Program-made: the position numbers and the translations under genes
Notes under the pieces: model-generated
What the model was told of the DNA's origin: nothing
Database searches by the model: none
What the model saw: the letters and a program-made list of their open reading frames with translations, nothing else
In this document: piece by piece, positions 55,934 to 64,000 of the stretch
How the letters are laid out: each line of letters begins with the position of its first letter
How positions within the stretch are numbered: the stretch's first letter is position 1
Origin: an uncultured Planktomarina sp.
GTDB taxonomy: Bacteria > Pseudomonadota > Alphaproteobacteria > Rhodobacterales > Rhodobacteraceae
Assembly (NCBI GenBank): GCA_905182455.1
Contig: CAJJBJ010000002.1
Coordinates: forward strand, 186,001-250,000
Length of the DNA stretch: 64,000 bases
Reading direction: 5' to 3'

Positions 55934-57304
55934 ATGACCAGCTGGCAAAAATCTGATTGGCGCAATAAGCCTAGAATTCAGATGCCCGACTATTCCGATC
56001 AGGCGGCCTTGGCTGCAGCTGAGCAACAACTGCGGCAATACCCACCTTTGGTGTTTGCAGGCGAGGCGCGGTCTTTGCGCCAGCAATTGGCTGCGGTCAG
56101 TCGCGGTGAAGCATTCTTGCTTCAAGGCGGCGATTGCGCAGAAAGCTTCCAAGAATTTTCAGCTGATAACATCCGAGATACCTTCAAAGTTATGTTGCAA
56201 ATGGCGATGGTTCTGACCTATGGCGCCAAGGTTCCTGTTGTAAAAGTTGGCCGGATGGCAGGACAATTTGCCAAACCTCGGTCTGCGGCAACAGAGATAA
56301 AAGACGGTCTGGAATTGCCGAGCTATCGCGGTGACATCATCAATGATTTAGATTTCACCGCTGAGGCGCGCACACCCAATCCGCAAAAAATGTTACAAGC
56401 TTATACACAAGCCGCGGCGACATTGAACTTGTTGCGTGCTTTTTCCAAGGGTGGCTTTGCGGACATCCATCAAGTGCATTCGTGGACTTTGGGGTTCACC
56501 GAATCAGAAAAAGCCTCCGCGTATCGCGAAATGGCCAATCGAATTTCCGATGCATTGGACTTTATGCAGGCCGCTGGTCTGACATCTGAGAAAAACGCAG
56601 AGCTGAGCACAGTGGATTTTTACACCTCTCATGAGGCGTTGTTGTTGGAATATGAAGAAGCACTCTGCCGCGTTGACAGCACTTCCGGCAATTATGTGGC
56701 CGGATCAGGACATTTGATCTGGATCGGGGATCGAACCCGTCAACCAGACGGTGCGCATGTGGAATTCTGCCGTGGAGTTCAAAACCCAATTGGTTTGAAA
56801 TGTGGTCCGACCACCACTGTAGAAGATCTGAAAATCTTGATGGCGAAGTTGAACCCCGAAAACGAGTCTGGGCGTTTGACACTGATCGCGCGCTTTGGAG
56901 CGGGAGCGGTAGGAGATCACCTGCCGCGCCTGATCCAAGCTGTAAAAGATGAAGGCGCCAACGTCGTTTGGACCTGCGATGCGATGCATGGCAATACCAT
57001 CAAAGCGTCATCAGGCTATAAAACGCGGCCATTTGAAAGCGTGTTGCGCGAAGTTCAGGAGTTTTTCGCAATTCACCGTGCAGAAAATACCATTCCGGGT
57101 GGCGTGCATTTTGAGATGACCGGCCAGGATGTCACTGAATGCACTGGCGGTGTGCGCGCTGTGACGGATGAAAACCTATCCGATCGCTACCACACGGCCT
57201 GTGATCCACGTTTGAATGCGTCACAATCTTTGGAATTGGCGTTCTTAGTTTCAGAAGAGCTGAGCCAAACCAATAAAACTCGCGCTTCTCGCTTGGCTAG
57301 CTAG
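55934..57304 (+). CDS. 3-deoxy-7-phosphoheptulonate synthase, class II
   Basis: The 456-residue enzyme makes DAHP from phosphoenolpyruvate and erythrose 4-phosphate, the first step of aromatic amino acid synthesis. Class II features are [12 protein letters not shown] (metal-binding Cys), [29 protein letters not shown] and [12 protein letters not shown]. Two ATGs compete: 55928 and 55934; GGAG at 55921 lies 9 bases before the second, so I choose it. It is monocistronic with a hairpin terminator after it. Confidence 0.95.
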   Translation: MTSWQKSDWRNKPRIQMPDYSDQAALAAAEQQLRQYPPLVFAGEARSLRQQLAAVSRGEAFLLQGGDCAESFQEFSADNIRDTFKVMLQMAMVLTYGAKVPVVKVGRMAGQFAKPRSAATEIKDGLELPSYRGDIINDLDFTAEARTPNPQKMLQAYTQAAATLNLLRAFSKGGFADIHQVHSWTLGFTESEKASAYREMANRISDALDFMQAAGLTSEKNAELSTVDFYTSHEALLLEYEEALCRVDSTSGNYVAGSGHLIWIGDRTRQPDGAHVEFCRGVQNPIGLKCGPTTTVEDLKILMAKLNPENESGRLTLIARFGAGAVGDHLPRLIQAVKDEGANVVWTCDAMHGNTIKASSGYKTRPFESVLREVQEFFAIHRAENTIPGGVHFEMTGQDVTECTGGVRAVTDENLSDRYHTACDPRLNASQSLELAFLVSEELSQTNKTRASRLAS

Positions 57305-57326
57305 TCTTAACAGATCATTTTTAGAT

Positions 57327-57357
57327 AAAGGCGCTCGCTTTAGTGGGCGCCTTTTTT
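57327..57357 (+). terminator. Intrinsic terminator of DAHP synthase gene
   Basis: The stem AAAGGCGC with GCGCCTTT (8 bp) encloses a 12-base loop and is followed by a T run (57352-57357). Confidence 0.85.
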
Positions 57358-57719
57358 CGTGGCAACGGAGTTTTGGAGCATCCAGTCCGTAGGCATTGGG
57401 GCAACATATGAAAACTTCAGTTGATCGCAAATCTGATAGCAATAAAGCAGAAGATCAACGTTTTAACATCTCTGCCATGTTGAAAAAATTGCGTTTTGGG
57501 TCGGGTAAATGTGACTATTCAAGATTTGGATTATGGCTATACAATCGTCATATCATTTTCGCGGTCTGCTTTAAATGCCTTGTTTGGCTTAATAACTTTT
57601 TCATAACCAAGTTCGTCGGGAAATTCGTAAATATAGTGTTAATTGCATCAATCAAATTTAACATTTTATTGGGTATTAAATTCCCGTAGACAGAGAGCAG
57701 AGTAGTCTGTGAGGGTGAG
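57358..57719. other. Intergenic region with a doubtful short frame
   Basis: An AT-rich 362-bp stretch. A frame from the ATG at 57408 to 57689 encodes 93 residues (MKTSVDRKSDSN start, then FAVCFKCLVWLNNFF, hydrophobic end) without a clear ribosome binding site or recognised family. I do not call it a gene. The yicC promoter should be at the right edge. Confidence 0.4.
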
Positions 57720-58601
57720 ATGTTAACATCAATGACTGGTATTGCCGCTTTGAGTGGCGCCGTAGGCCCTTATGATTGGTCGATGGAGCTGCGTGGGGTC
57801 AATAACAAAGGTTTGGATATCCGCGCTCGGGTGCCTGATTGGCTTGTGGGTCTGGATCAATTTGTCCGTAAAGCGATCGCGGCCGAGGTTGCGCGAGGGT
57901 CACTGCAATTTAGCCTTAAGGTTTCCCTGTCAGAAGGCACAGTGCAGCGTCAAATTGATCCAGTTAAATTGGAGCAAATTTTAACAAATGCCGCGCATTT
58001 GGCAATGTTAGCCAAGGACAAAGGCTTAGACTTTGCCCCGATTGGGCTTTCAGACATATCGTCACAAAATGGGTTCATGGATTTTGAATCCGGCGATATG
58101 GCTAAGGCTGAGCTAATGCAAAAGGTTGTGGCAGAGCTTCCTACGATCATAGCGCAGCTTCAGGCGTCGCGACAAGAGGAAGGCCAAGCGCTGCATGCGG
58201 TCTTGGAGGCTGGCGTTGTTGAGATGGAACGGCTGTTGCATCTTTCAAACAAGGCCATTGAAAACCGGGCCGATGAGTTTGAAACCAATTTCAAAGCCGC
58301 GATTGTACGCTTAAAACAAGATATTGAGCCGTCGCGCTTGGCACAAGAAATGGCTATTTTAGCGGTGAAAAGCGATGTTACAGAAGAAATTGACCGCTTG
58401 ATCGCCCATATTGCGGCGGCGCGGGCCTTGCTGGCGTCACATGAGCCTGCGGGCCGCAAGTTTGATTTTCTAATGCAGGAATTTAATCGTGAGGCCAATA
58501 CTCTATGCTCAAAATCCAATTCCAAATCCCTGACAGCGATTGGACTTGAGATGAAAGTGTTAATTGACCAAATGCGAGAGCAGGTCCAAAATGTGGAGTG
58601 A
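57720..58601 (+). CDS. YicC family protein
   Basis: The 293-residue protein has the YicC N-terminal domain ([33 protein letters not shown]) and the C-terminal DUF1732 domain ([41 protein letters not shown]). YicC of E. coli is an endoribonuclease that takes part in RNA decay. It is 4 bp before gmk, the standard neighbour in alphaproteobacteria. Confidence 0.95.
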   Translation: MLTSMTGIAALSGAVGPYDWSMELRGVNNKGLDIRARVPDWLVGLDQFVRKAIAAEVARGSLQFSLKVSLSEGTVQRQIDPVKLEQILTNAAHLAMLAKDKGLDFAPIGLSDISSQNGFMDFESGDMAKAELMQKVVAELPTIIAQLQASRQEEGQALHAVLEAGVVEMERLLHLSNKAIENRADEFETNFKAAIVRLKQDIEPSRLAQEMAILAVKSDVTEEIDRLIAHIAAARALLASHEPAGRKFDFLMQEFNREANTLCSKSNSKSLTAIGLEMKVLIDQMREQVQNVE

Positions 58602-58605
58602 GCCT

Positions 58606-59247
58606 ATGCGGCGCGGTTTGTTGATTATTCTGTCTTCGCCCTCTGGTGCGGGGAAATCCACCTTAGCGAGGCAGTTGATGAGATGGGATCCGTCTTTGGC
58701 ATTTTCGGTGTCTTCGACCACCCGTGAGATGCGCCAAGGGGAAGTGGACGGTAAAGATTACTTTTTCTTAGATGAAGCAAAGTTCAAACAACAGGTATCA
58801 GATGGGGATATGCTCGAGCATGCCCATGTTTTCGGTAAGTTTTATGGCTCCCCCAAAGGTCCGGTTCAAGCTGCCATAAGCAAGGGTCAAGATGTGTTGT
58901 TTGACATTGATTGGCAAGGCGCGCAGCAGATTTCAAATTCCGCTTTGCAAAAACATGTGCTGTCAATTTTTATTCTACCGCCCTCAATTGTAGAATTGCA
59001 GCGCAGGCTTGAGGGGCGCGGTCAAGATACGGCCGAAACCATCGGCAAGAGAATGCAAAAAAGCTGGGATGAAATAAGCCATTGGTCGGGTTATGATTAT
59101 GTCCTGATCAATGATGATCTAGACGCCACCGAAAAAAAATTGAAATCCATCATCGCCACCGAGCGTTTGCGACGCAGTCAACAACCTGGCTTGGTTGACC
59201 ATGTGCGGGGCTTGCAATCAGAATTCGAGACAAATAATGATTTATGA
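58606..59247 (+). CDS. gmk: Guanylate kinase
   Basis: The ATG at 58606 follows GGAG at 58595-58598 and gives 213 residues; an in-frame ATG at 58591 is an alternative. P-loop SPSGAGKST is at 11-18, [20 protein letters not shown] is the GMP-binding element and DIDWQGAQQ follows. It phosphorylates GMP to GDP. The 3' end overlaps the carbonic anhydrase gene by 11 bp. Confidence 0.96.
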   Translation: MRRGLLIILSSPSGAGKSTLARQLMRWDPSLAFSVSSTTREMRQGEVDGKDYFFLDEAKFKQQVSDGDMLEHAHVFGKFYGSPKGPVQAAISKGQDVLFDIDWQGAQQISNSALQKHVLSIFILPPSIVELQRRLEGRGQDTAETIGKRMQKSWDEISHWSGYDYVLINDDLDATEKKLKSIIATERLRRSQQPGLVDHVRGLQSEFETNNDL

Positions 59248-59764
59248 GCTGGATGGGGTTGCCCCTGAATTGCCAACAGATGGTGATTTTTGGGTGGCGG
59301 AAGATGCCAATCTAATTGGCCGTGTGCGATTATTGTCTGGGGCTTCGGTTTGGTTCGGTGCGACGTTGCGCGGTGACAATGAGCTGATTGAGGTTGGCGC
59401 AGGCTCCAATGTTCAAGAAAACTCTGTTTTGCATACGGATATTGGCTTTCCGCTGATTATTGGTGCCAATTGCACGATTGGTCACCTAGCCATGCTGCAC
59501 GGCTGCACAGTTGGGGATCAAAGCCTGATCGGCATGGGAGCTACAGTTTTGAATGGGGCTAAAATTGGCCGAAATTGTTTGATCGGGGCAGGGGCTTTGG
59601 TGACCGAAGGTAAGGTTATCCCCGACAACTCCTTGGTAGTAGGCGCGCCGGGTAAAGTGGCGAGGGTGCTGAGTGAGACAGAGGTTCTGGGTCTGCTGAT
59701 CTCCGCGCAAGGCTATCAAGCCAATATGCGTCGCTTTGCCAAGCGCTTAAAGACCTTAGGTTAG
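59237..59764 (+). CDS. Gamma-type carbonic anhydrase family protein
   Basis: A 175-residue left-handed beta-helix protein built of hexapeptide repeats ([91 protein letters not shown]). His residues of the trimer-interface zinc site are in [12 protein letters not shown] and LHGCTV. The family includes active carbonic anhydrases and relatives of unknown activity. The start overlaps gmk. Confidence 0.92.
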   Translation: MIYELDGVAPELPTDGDFWVAEDANLIGRVRLLSGASVWFGATLRGDNELIEVGAGSNVQENSVLHTDIGFPLIIGANCTIGHLAMLHGCTVGDQSLIGMGATVLNGAKIGRNCLIGAGALVTEGKVIPDNSLVVGAPGKVARVLSETEVLGLLISAQGYQANMRRFAKRLKTLG

Positions 59765-59825
59765 GCGCCGAAGTACGCGTGTTTGGGCGCCTGTGGGCGT
59801 CTGGATGAACTGATGGTTGGACACG

Positions 59826-60857
59826 ATGACTGAATTAAACCAGATTTTGAACGCCTTGCCATGGCCCGCATTTATTGTCGGGCCTGACCTCCGGGTTGGC
59901 AAATTTAATTCTGCGGCCCAATCCATGTTTGGACTGATAGGATCAGACGTCCCCTTGGTTAATGTCATACGACACCCAAGCGTTCTAAAAGCGGTTGAGA
60001 CGAGCATCACCACCCAGATTGACCATCAAGCCCGATACCTGCGGCGTCAAATTGAGGGCGAAACCGCCTTCAAGGTTCATATCCGCCCTGTCCATCCCGC
60101 GACGGGCGTGATGGTTTGTTTTGAGAATGTCGACGCGGCCGAACTGCTAGAGCAGCAACGACGAGATTTTGTGGCAAACGTCAGCCACGAGCTGCGTAGC
60201 CCCTTAACGGCGATCATGGGGCTTTTGGAAACCTTGCGCGGACCAGCCCTGTCTGACCCGAAGGCTCAGGAGCAGTTTTTCGGAATAATGGCTAATGAGG
60301 CCAACCGGATGAATGTTTTGATCCGCGATCTTTTGGCTCTCAGCCAAGTTGAACATGTTCAACGACAGAGACCCACCACTAAAATAAATATTGACACAGT
60401 AATAAAGCAGGCTTGTGCCTCGGTAGATCAGGCTATGCAGACTAGGGGTGCGGAGTTTACATACAGGTTGTCTGATGCCATGCTACCTTTGCAAGGGGAT
60501 CACACCCAATTGGTTCAGGTCTTTGTTAATTTGCTCGAAAACGCTGTCGCCTATGGGGCCAGCACCTCGGGTCATAGCATTCTGCTTTCCGCAGATGTGT
60601 TGGATTATGACCCTCAATTTCAGTGTCCAGCCTTGCGTGTTGTGGTATCAGATCACGGCCCTGGAATTCCAGCCCATTTGGTTCCAAGGCTCACCGAACG
60701 GTTTTTCCGGGTCGACAGCCATCGTGCGCGCAATTCTGGTGGAACCGGCCTGGGGTTGGCCATTGTAAAACATATTGTACAACGCCACCGTGGCAGGCTT
60801 GATGTCCGCAGCGTTGAGGGAGAAGGCACAAGTTTTTCGGTCGTGTTGCCCTATTAA
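59826..60857 (+). CDS. phoR: Phosphate regulon sensor histidine kinase PhoR
   Basis: A 343-residue kinase. N-terminal PAS-like sensor (about 10-100; LPWPAFIVGPDLRVGKFNSAA), H-box FVANVSHELRSPLTAI with His121, N-box LVQVFVNLLENAVAYG, and G-boxes DHGPGIPAHL and GTGLGLAIVKHI. No transmembrane segment is visible at the N-terminus, so it is predicted to be cytosolic. The ATG at 59826 is used; a TTG at 59817 is possible. Its place before pstSCA supports PhoR; phoB would be farther downstream. Confidence 0.9.
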   Translation: MTELNQILNALPWPAFIVGPDLRVGKFNSAAQSMFGLIGSDVPLVNVIRHPSVLKAVETSITTQIDHQARYLRRQIEGETAFKVHIRPVHPATGVMVCFENVDAAELLEQQRRDFVANVSHELRSPLTAIMGLLETLRGPALSDPKAQEQFFGIMANEANRMNVLIRDLLALSQVEHVQRQRPTTKINIDTVIKQACASVDQAMQTRGAEFTYRLSDAMLPLQGDHTQLVQVFVNLLENAVAYGASTSGHSILLSADVLDYDPQFQCPALRVVVSDHGPGIPAHLVPRLTERFFRVDSHRARNSGGTGLGLAIVKHIVQRHRGRLDVRSVEGEGTSFSVVLPY

Positions 60858-60863
60858 ATTTAA

Positions 60864-60881
60864 TTGTCACAATTTAGTTAC
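60864..60881 (+). promoter_or_regulatory. Candidate PhoB box upstream of pstS
   Basis: TTGTCAC, a 4-base spacer AATT and TAGTTAC resemble the two half-sites of a Pho box (CTGTCAT-N4-CTGTCAT): five and three of seven bases match. It lies about 80 bp before the pstS ATG, the expected place. The match is imperfect. Confidence 0.45.
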
Positions 60882-60962
60882 AAGAATCGTCTACGACGTC
60901 TTCAGATCGATATTGATCTCGCCTCATCAAGACCGGGCGCAATTCACGTAGGAGAAGACGTT

Positions 60963-61988
60963 ATGTCAATCGCAAAAACAACTATTTCCACGCTTGCCGT
61001 TTGTGCGCTTGCGGGTTCCGCATACGCGCGCGATAATGTGCAAGTTGCTGGCTCGTCCACAGTATTACCATATGCTTCAATTGTTGCAGAAGCCTTTGGC
61101 GAAAATTTTGATTTTCCAACACCAGTTGTTGAATCTGGCGGATCCTCATCAGGGTTAAAACGCTTTTGTGAAGGTTTGGGCGAGAACACCATCGACATCG
61201 CCAACGCCTCACGTGCGATTAAAGAAAAAGAAGTCAAAGCCTGCGCTGAAGCTGGTGTTACCGACATTATCGAAGTGCGCATCGGGTATGACGGCATTGT
61301 GTTTGCCTCCGGCATCGAGGGCAACCAGTTTGCTTTTACACCGTCTGATTGGTTTTTAGCTTTATCCGACACTATCTTGGTTGATGGCGCGATGGTGCCT
61401 AACACCAATACAACCTGGGCCGATGTGAATTCAGTCATGCCGACGCAGCCTTTGCAGGCATTTATTCCTGGGACCAAACACGGCACACGCGAAGTTTTTG
61501 AGGAAAAAGTGATCTTGGAAGGATGCAAAACTACGGGCGCACTTGACGCTTTGGTCGCGGCCCATGGGGGCAATACAAAACAAGCTGAGAGCGATTGCAT
61601 GGCACTTCGCACAGATGGTGTTTCGGTTGATATTGACGGTGACTACACTGAGACCTTGGCGCGCATCGAAGCCAATCAAGATGGAATTGGCGTATTTGGC
61701 TTGGCGTTTTACCAAAACAACACCAACAAGTTGCAAGTGGGCACTATGTCTGGCGTTGTCCCAAGTGTTGAAAGCATCTCATCTGGTGAATATCCTGTAT
61801 CACGGCCTTTGTACTTCTACATCAAAGCTGCACACCTGGACGTGATCCCTGGTCTGAAAGACTTCGCAGAATTCTTCGTCTCCGACGACATCGCGGGTCC
61901 TGATGGTCCATTGGCCGAATATGGTTTGGTCTCTGATCCCAATTTGAAATCCACCCAGGAACTTGTGGCAACCGAAACAAAAATGTAA
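60963..61988 (+). CDS. pstS: Phosphate ABC transporter substrate-binding protein PstS
   Basis: The ATG at 60963 follows AGGAGA. The signal peptide (MSIAKTTISTLAVCALAGSAYA) is cut before RDNVQVAG. The 341-residue protein has the phosphate-binding elements VAGSSTVLPYA and ESGGSSSGLKRFCEG (Ser/Thr and Asp/Arg contacts). It captures phosphate in the periplasm. It is separated from pstC by 69 bp with a hairpin that would favour its own high expression. Confidence 0.95.
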   Translation: MSIAKTTISTLAVCALAGSAYARDNVQVAGSSTVLPYASIVAEAFGENFDFPTPVVESGGSSSGLKRFCEGLGENTIDIANASRAIKEKEVKACAEAGVTDIIEVRIGYDGIVFASGIEGNQFAFTPSDWFLALSDTILVDGAMVPNTNTTWADVNSVMPTQPLQAFIPGTKHGTREVFEEKVILEGCKTTGALDALVAAHGGNTKQAESDCMALRTDGVSVDIDGDYTETLARIEANQDGIGVFGLAFYQNNTNKLQVGTMSGVVPSVESISSGEYPVSRPLYFYIKAAHLDVIPGLKDFAEFFVSDDIAGPDGPLAEYGLVSDPNLKSTQELVATETKM

Positions 61989-61997
61989 AGAACGCGA

Positions 61998-62023
61998 GCG
62001 GGGAGGGCAAGTGTCCTCCCCGC
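61998..62023 (+). terminator. GC-rich stem-loop between pstS and pstC
   Basis: A 9-bp stem GCGGGGAGG with CCTCCCCGC around an 8-base loop; no T run follows. It is best seen as an mRNA-stabilising or attenuating hairpin that separates pstS from pstC expression. Confidence 0.7.
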
Positions 62024-62057
62024 GTCTACGTCGCAACTACTCTGTTAGGATGATGCT

Positions 62058-63272
62058 TTGGTCTCACTATCATTTCCCTTTGGAGTGACTTTATTTCTCG
62101 CCGTGATTGGTTTCTTCGCCGGCAGAGCAAAAGCTACCTCCTCCGTGAATGGAAATTTTCGGCTGCTGCAAGCTCTCCCGAAGGCTTACGGCCAAACTGT
62201 TTTGTTTTCGACCTTAATACCAGCAAGCCTCCTGCTGTTCGGTTGGGCTTTCGTGGTGCGGATCCTGGGGCCAGACTTTGCTGTCCTCCCGGACTTTGTG
62301 TTCCAAGGTCTTGTGATTGCGATTGCAACCATTGGCGCCGGGGTTTCCTACCATTTGATCAAGCCCAGCCAGAGGGCGCGGGCGATCAGTGAACGGTGGA
62401 TCATGGGTTTGCTAATTGCAGCCTCCGCCCTCGCGATTGTCACTACCATCGGCATTGTCCTATCCATGTTGTCAGAAAGCGCTAATTTTTTTCGCCAGCA
62501 TTCTTGGACTGACTTTTTTTTTGGGGCCGTCTGGGCGCCAAATTTTAGGGGCGGCAGTGAGCTCAGCATTCTACCGCTGCTTTGGGGGACGCTATATATC
62601 AGTTTGATCTCCCTCATCGTAGCCGTCCCAATCGGGCTATTTGCCGCTATTTATCTGTCTGAATATGCGGGCACGCGGCTGCGCTCTGTAGCAAAACCCG
62701 CGATCGAGATTTTGGCAGGCATTCCCACCATCGTTTACGGTCTGTTTGCCCTGATTACCGTCGGACCAATGCTGCGTGATTTTTTTGCTCAACCTTTGGG
62801 GCTCGGCGGCTCATCATCGTCAGTCATGACCGCGGGTTTGGTGATGGGTGTGATGTTGATCCCCTTTGTGTCCTCTTTGTCTGACGATATAATCAACGCC
62901 GTCCCGCAAGCGATGCGAGATGGATCTTTAGGCCTTGGGGCCACTAAATCTGAAACCATTCGTCAAGTTGTTGTGCCTGCCGCATTGCCAGGCATTGTGG
63001 GCGCTGTGCTGCTGGCCGCATCTCGGGCTATTGGGGAAACCATGATCGTCGTTCTGGGAGCAGGAGCTGCGGCACGGTTTGATCTGAATCCTTTTGAAGC
63101 CATGACCACTGTCACCGTAAAAATTGTATCTCAACTCACCGGTGACACTGATTTTGCTAGCCCTGAAACGCTGGTGGCATTTGCTTTGGGGCTCTCACTT
63201 TTCGTGATCACATTGGGTTTGAATATCGTCGCCCTTGTCATTGTTCGCAAATATAGGGAGCAATACGAATGA
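62058..63272 (+). CDS. pstC: Phosphate ABC transporter permease PstC
   Basis: A 404-residue membrane protein. It starts at a TTG at 62058 that lies seven bases after AGGA; the nearby ATGs are in another frame and give only a 12-residue peptide. Several helices precede the PstC core (GGSELSILPLLWGTLYISLISLIVAVPIGLFAAIYLSEYAG, LAGIPTIVYGLFALI, SLGLGATKSETIRQVVVPAALPG with the ATPase-contact loop). It forms the channel with PstA. Its stop overlaps the pstA start. Confidence 0.92.
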   Translation: MVSLSFPFGVTLFLAVIGFFAGRAKATSSVNGNFRLLQALPKAYGQTVLFSTLIPASLLLFGWAFVVRILGPDFAVLPDFVFQGLVIAIATIGAGVSYHLIKPSQRARAISERWIMGLLIAASALAIVTTIGIVLSMLSESANFFRQHSWTDFFFGAVWAPNFRGGSELSILPLLWGTLYISLISLIVAVPIGLFAAIYLSEYAGTRLRSVAKPAIEILAGIPTIVYGLFALITVGPMLRDFFAQPLGLGGSSSSVMTAGLVMGVMLIPFVSSLSDDIINAVPQAMRDGSLGLGATKSETIRQVVVPAALPGIVGAVLLAASRAIGETMIVVLGAGAAARFDLNPFEAMTTVTVKIVSQLTGDTDFASPETLVAFALGLSLFVITLGLNIVALVIVRKYREQYE

Positions 63273-64000
63273 CTGCCCACAGTACAAAAAAACATGGCTC
63301 ATTGCTGGTTAAAGATGCGCGGACCCAGCGGCGCAATAACGCAGAGTTGCGGTTTAGAGCCTATGGCCTCACAGCCGTAATCGTTGGCATCCTAGCGCTG
63401 ATCGTGCTTTTGGTATCTATATTTAGCAATGGAATATCAGCTTTTCAGCAAACCAAACTCATGATCACACTTGAGCTACCTGAGGCAAAATTGGATCAAA
63501 AGGGTCAGCGCGATTTGGATGTTATGAAAAAAGTTACCACCATTGGTTACTCAAAAGTTTTAGGCAATGGGCTGATTGATCAGTTGGATCGATTGGGTAT
63601 TGCCACGGATCTCAAAGATAAAGATGTGCGTGAAATTCTCTCGAAGGAGAGTGCTGCCACTTTGCGAGATGTGGTGCTGGCTGATCCCAGTTTGATCGGG
63701 ACCACTGTGACAATGGAATTCTTAGTTAATGGTCGTATTGATGGCTATTTTAAGGGCCGCGTCGATCGTGCCTCAGCGGAATTGGACAAAAATGTGAAGC
63801 CGGGCCAACTCGATATAGCCGACGCTTTAACCGAGCACGGCTTGATGTACACTCAGTTTAATTTGGATTTCATCCTCGCGCCGGATGCGTCAGATCAAAG
63901 ACCAGAAGCTGCCGGCTTAGGCGTCGCCATTCTAGGTTCGATTTACATGATGTTGGTGGTCTTGTTTGTGGCGTTGCCCGTGGGCGTAGCTGCCTCCATA
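63269..64000 (+). CDS. pstA: Phosphate ABC transporter permease PstA, 3' end beyond window
   Basis: The ATG at 63269 overlaps the pstC stop (ATGA). The visible 244 residues hold a basic N-terminus (MTAHSTKKHGSLLVKDARTQRRNN), one helix (GLTAVIVGILALIVLLVSIF), a long soluble extension rich in Asp and Lys typical of alphaproteobacterial PstA (about 55-215) and the start of the second helix (GLGVAILGSIYMMLVVLFVALPVG). The permease domain continues outside the window. Confidence 0.9.
   Translation, partial: MTAHSTKKHGSLLVKDARTQRRNNAELRFRAYGLTAVIVGILALIVLLVSIFSNGISAFQQTKLMITLELPEAKLDQKGQRDLDVMKKVTTIGYSKVLGNGLIDQLDRLGIATDLKDKDVREILSKESAATLRDVVLADPSLIGTTVTMEFLVNGRIDGYFKGRVDRASAELDKNVKPGQLDIADALTEHGLMYTQFNLDFILAPDASDQRPEAAGLGVAILGSIYMMLVVLFVALPVGVAASI

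Noticed and set aside
60944-61612. 222-codon minus-strand frame
   Set aside because: Antisense to pstS; composition explained by the codon use of the real gene.
62050-62088. 12-codon peptide starting with two ATGs before pstC
   Set aside because: It overlaps the pstC start in another frame; a regulatory leader peptide is possible but nothing supports it beyond the ATGs.

Overview
The window reads as chromosome of a marine alphaproteobacterium of the order Rhodobacterales (Roseobacter group). The reasons are the gene families and their order: an iscR-like regulator whose region corresponding to the IscR Cys triad has no cysteine, followed by nifS-like, sufB, sufC, sufD, two YIP1-type membrane genes and sufS; a recA-alaS pair behind a GAAC-N7-GAAC SOS box; liv genes next to a GlxA-type regulator and a class II DAHP synthase; yicC-gmk; and phoR-pstSCA. 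Base composition looks moderate. The stretch from about 10.4 to 23.9 kb is visibly AT-richer. The genus cannot be fixed from the sequence alone.

Layout. 0-2.2 kb: tail of a carboxylesterase, an HNH nuclease and a radical SAM protein. 2.3-6.1 kb: zwf-pgl-pgi, the upper oxidative glucose branch. 6.1-10.3 kb: a divergent accessory locus under a GntR regulator (sugar-type dehydrogenase; flavin monooxygenase, aldo/keto reductase, flavin reductase) in which the monooxygenase is frameshifted and the reductase truncated. 10.4-19.9 kb: a glycoside-use locus with a GH2 glycosidase facing a seven-gene operon (CUT1 ABC importer, hydroxyacid dehydrogenase, two Gfo/Idh oxidoreductases). 19.9-28.2 kb: a second sugar or polyol locus (CUT2-type ABC importer, LacI regulator, two Gfo/Idh enzymes, an IolE/IolI-like isomerase). 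Both arms of this second locus carry the same perfect operator, TTGCAACCGGTTGCAA. 28.3-36.6 kb: Fe-S cluster assembly operon with a near-consensus Irr box. 36.6-40 kb: small genes, tRNA-Gly(CCC) and a ferredoxin-ASKHA reactivase. 40-49.5 kb: guaB, an RsmB-like methyltransferase, recA, alaS and typA. 49.5-57.3 kb: branched-chain amino acid or amide importer, GlxA regulator, aroG class II. 57.7-64 kb: yicC, gmk, gamma carbonic anhydrase, phoR and pst genes, with pstA running off the window.

The most unusual property is damage to reading frames. Seven single-base disruptions occur in otherwise well-conserved genes (LLM monooxygenase, lacI-type regulator, sufD twice, alaS, livM twice). All seven have the sense of one extra base. 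livH also has its natural start ATG out of frame by what looks like one missing base. alaS and usually sufD are needed for growth, and the sites share no motif. Sequence error is therefore the leading explanation, but the cluster needs raw-read checking because a split AlaRS or true gene decay would be interesting. No CRISPR array, rRNA, phage or insertion sequence was seen. The candidate new biology is modest: two uncharacterised sugar-oxidation loci with predictable regulation, a possible 28-residue membrane peptide, and paired AAAGTATACT sites spaced seven helical turns apart.
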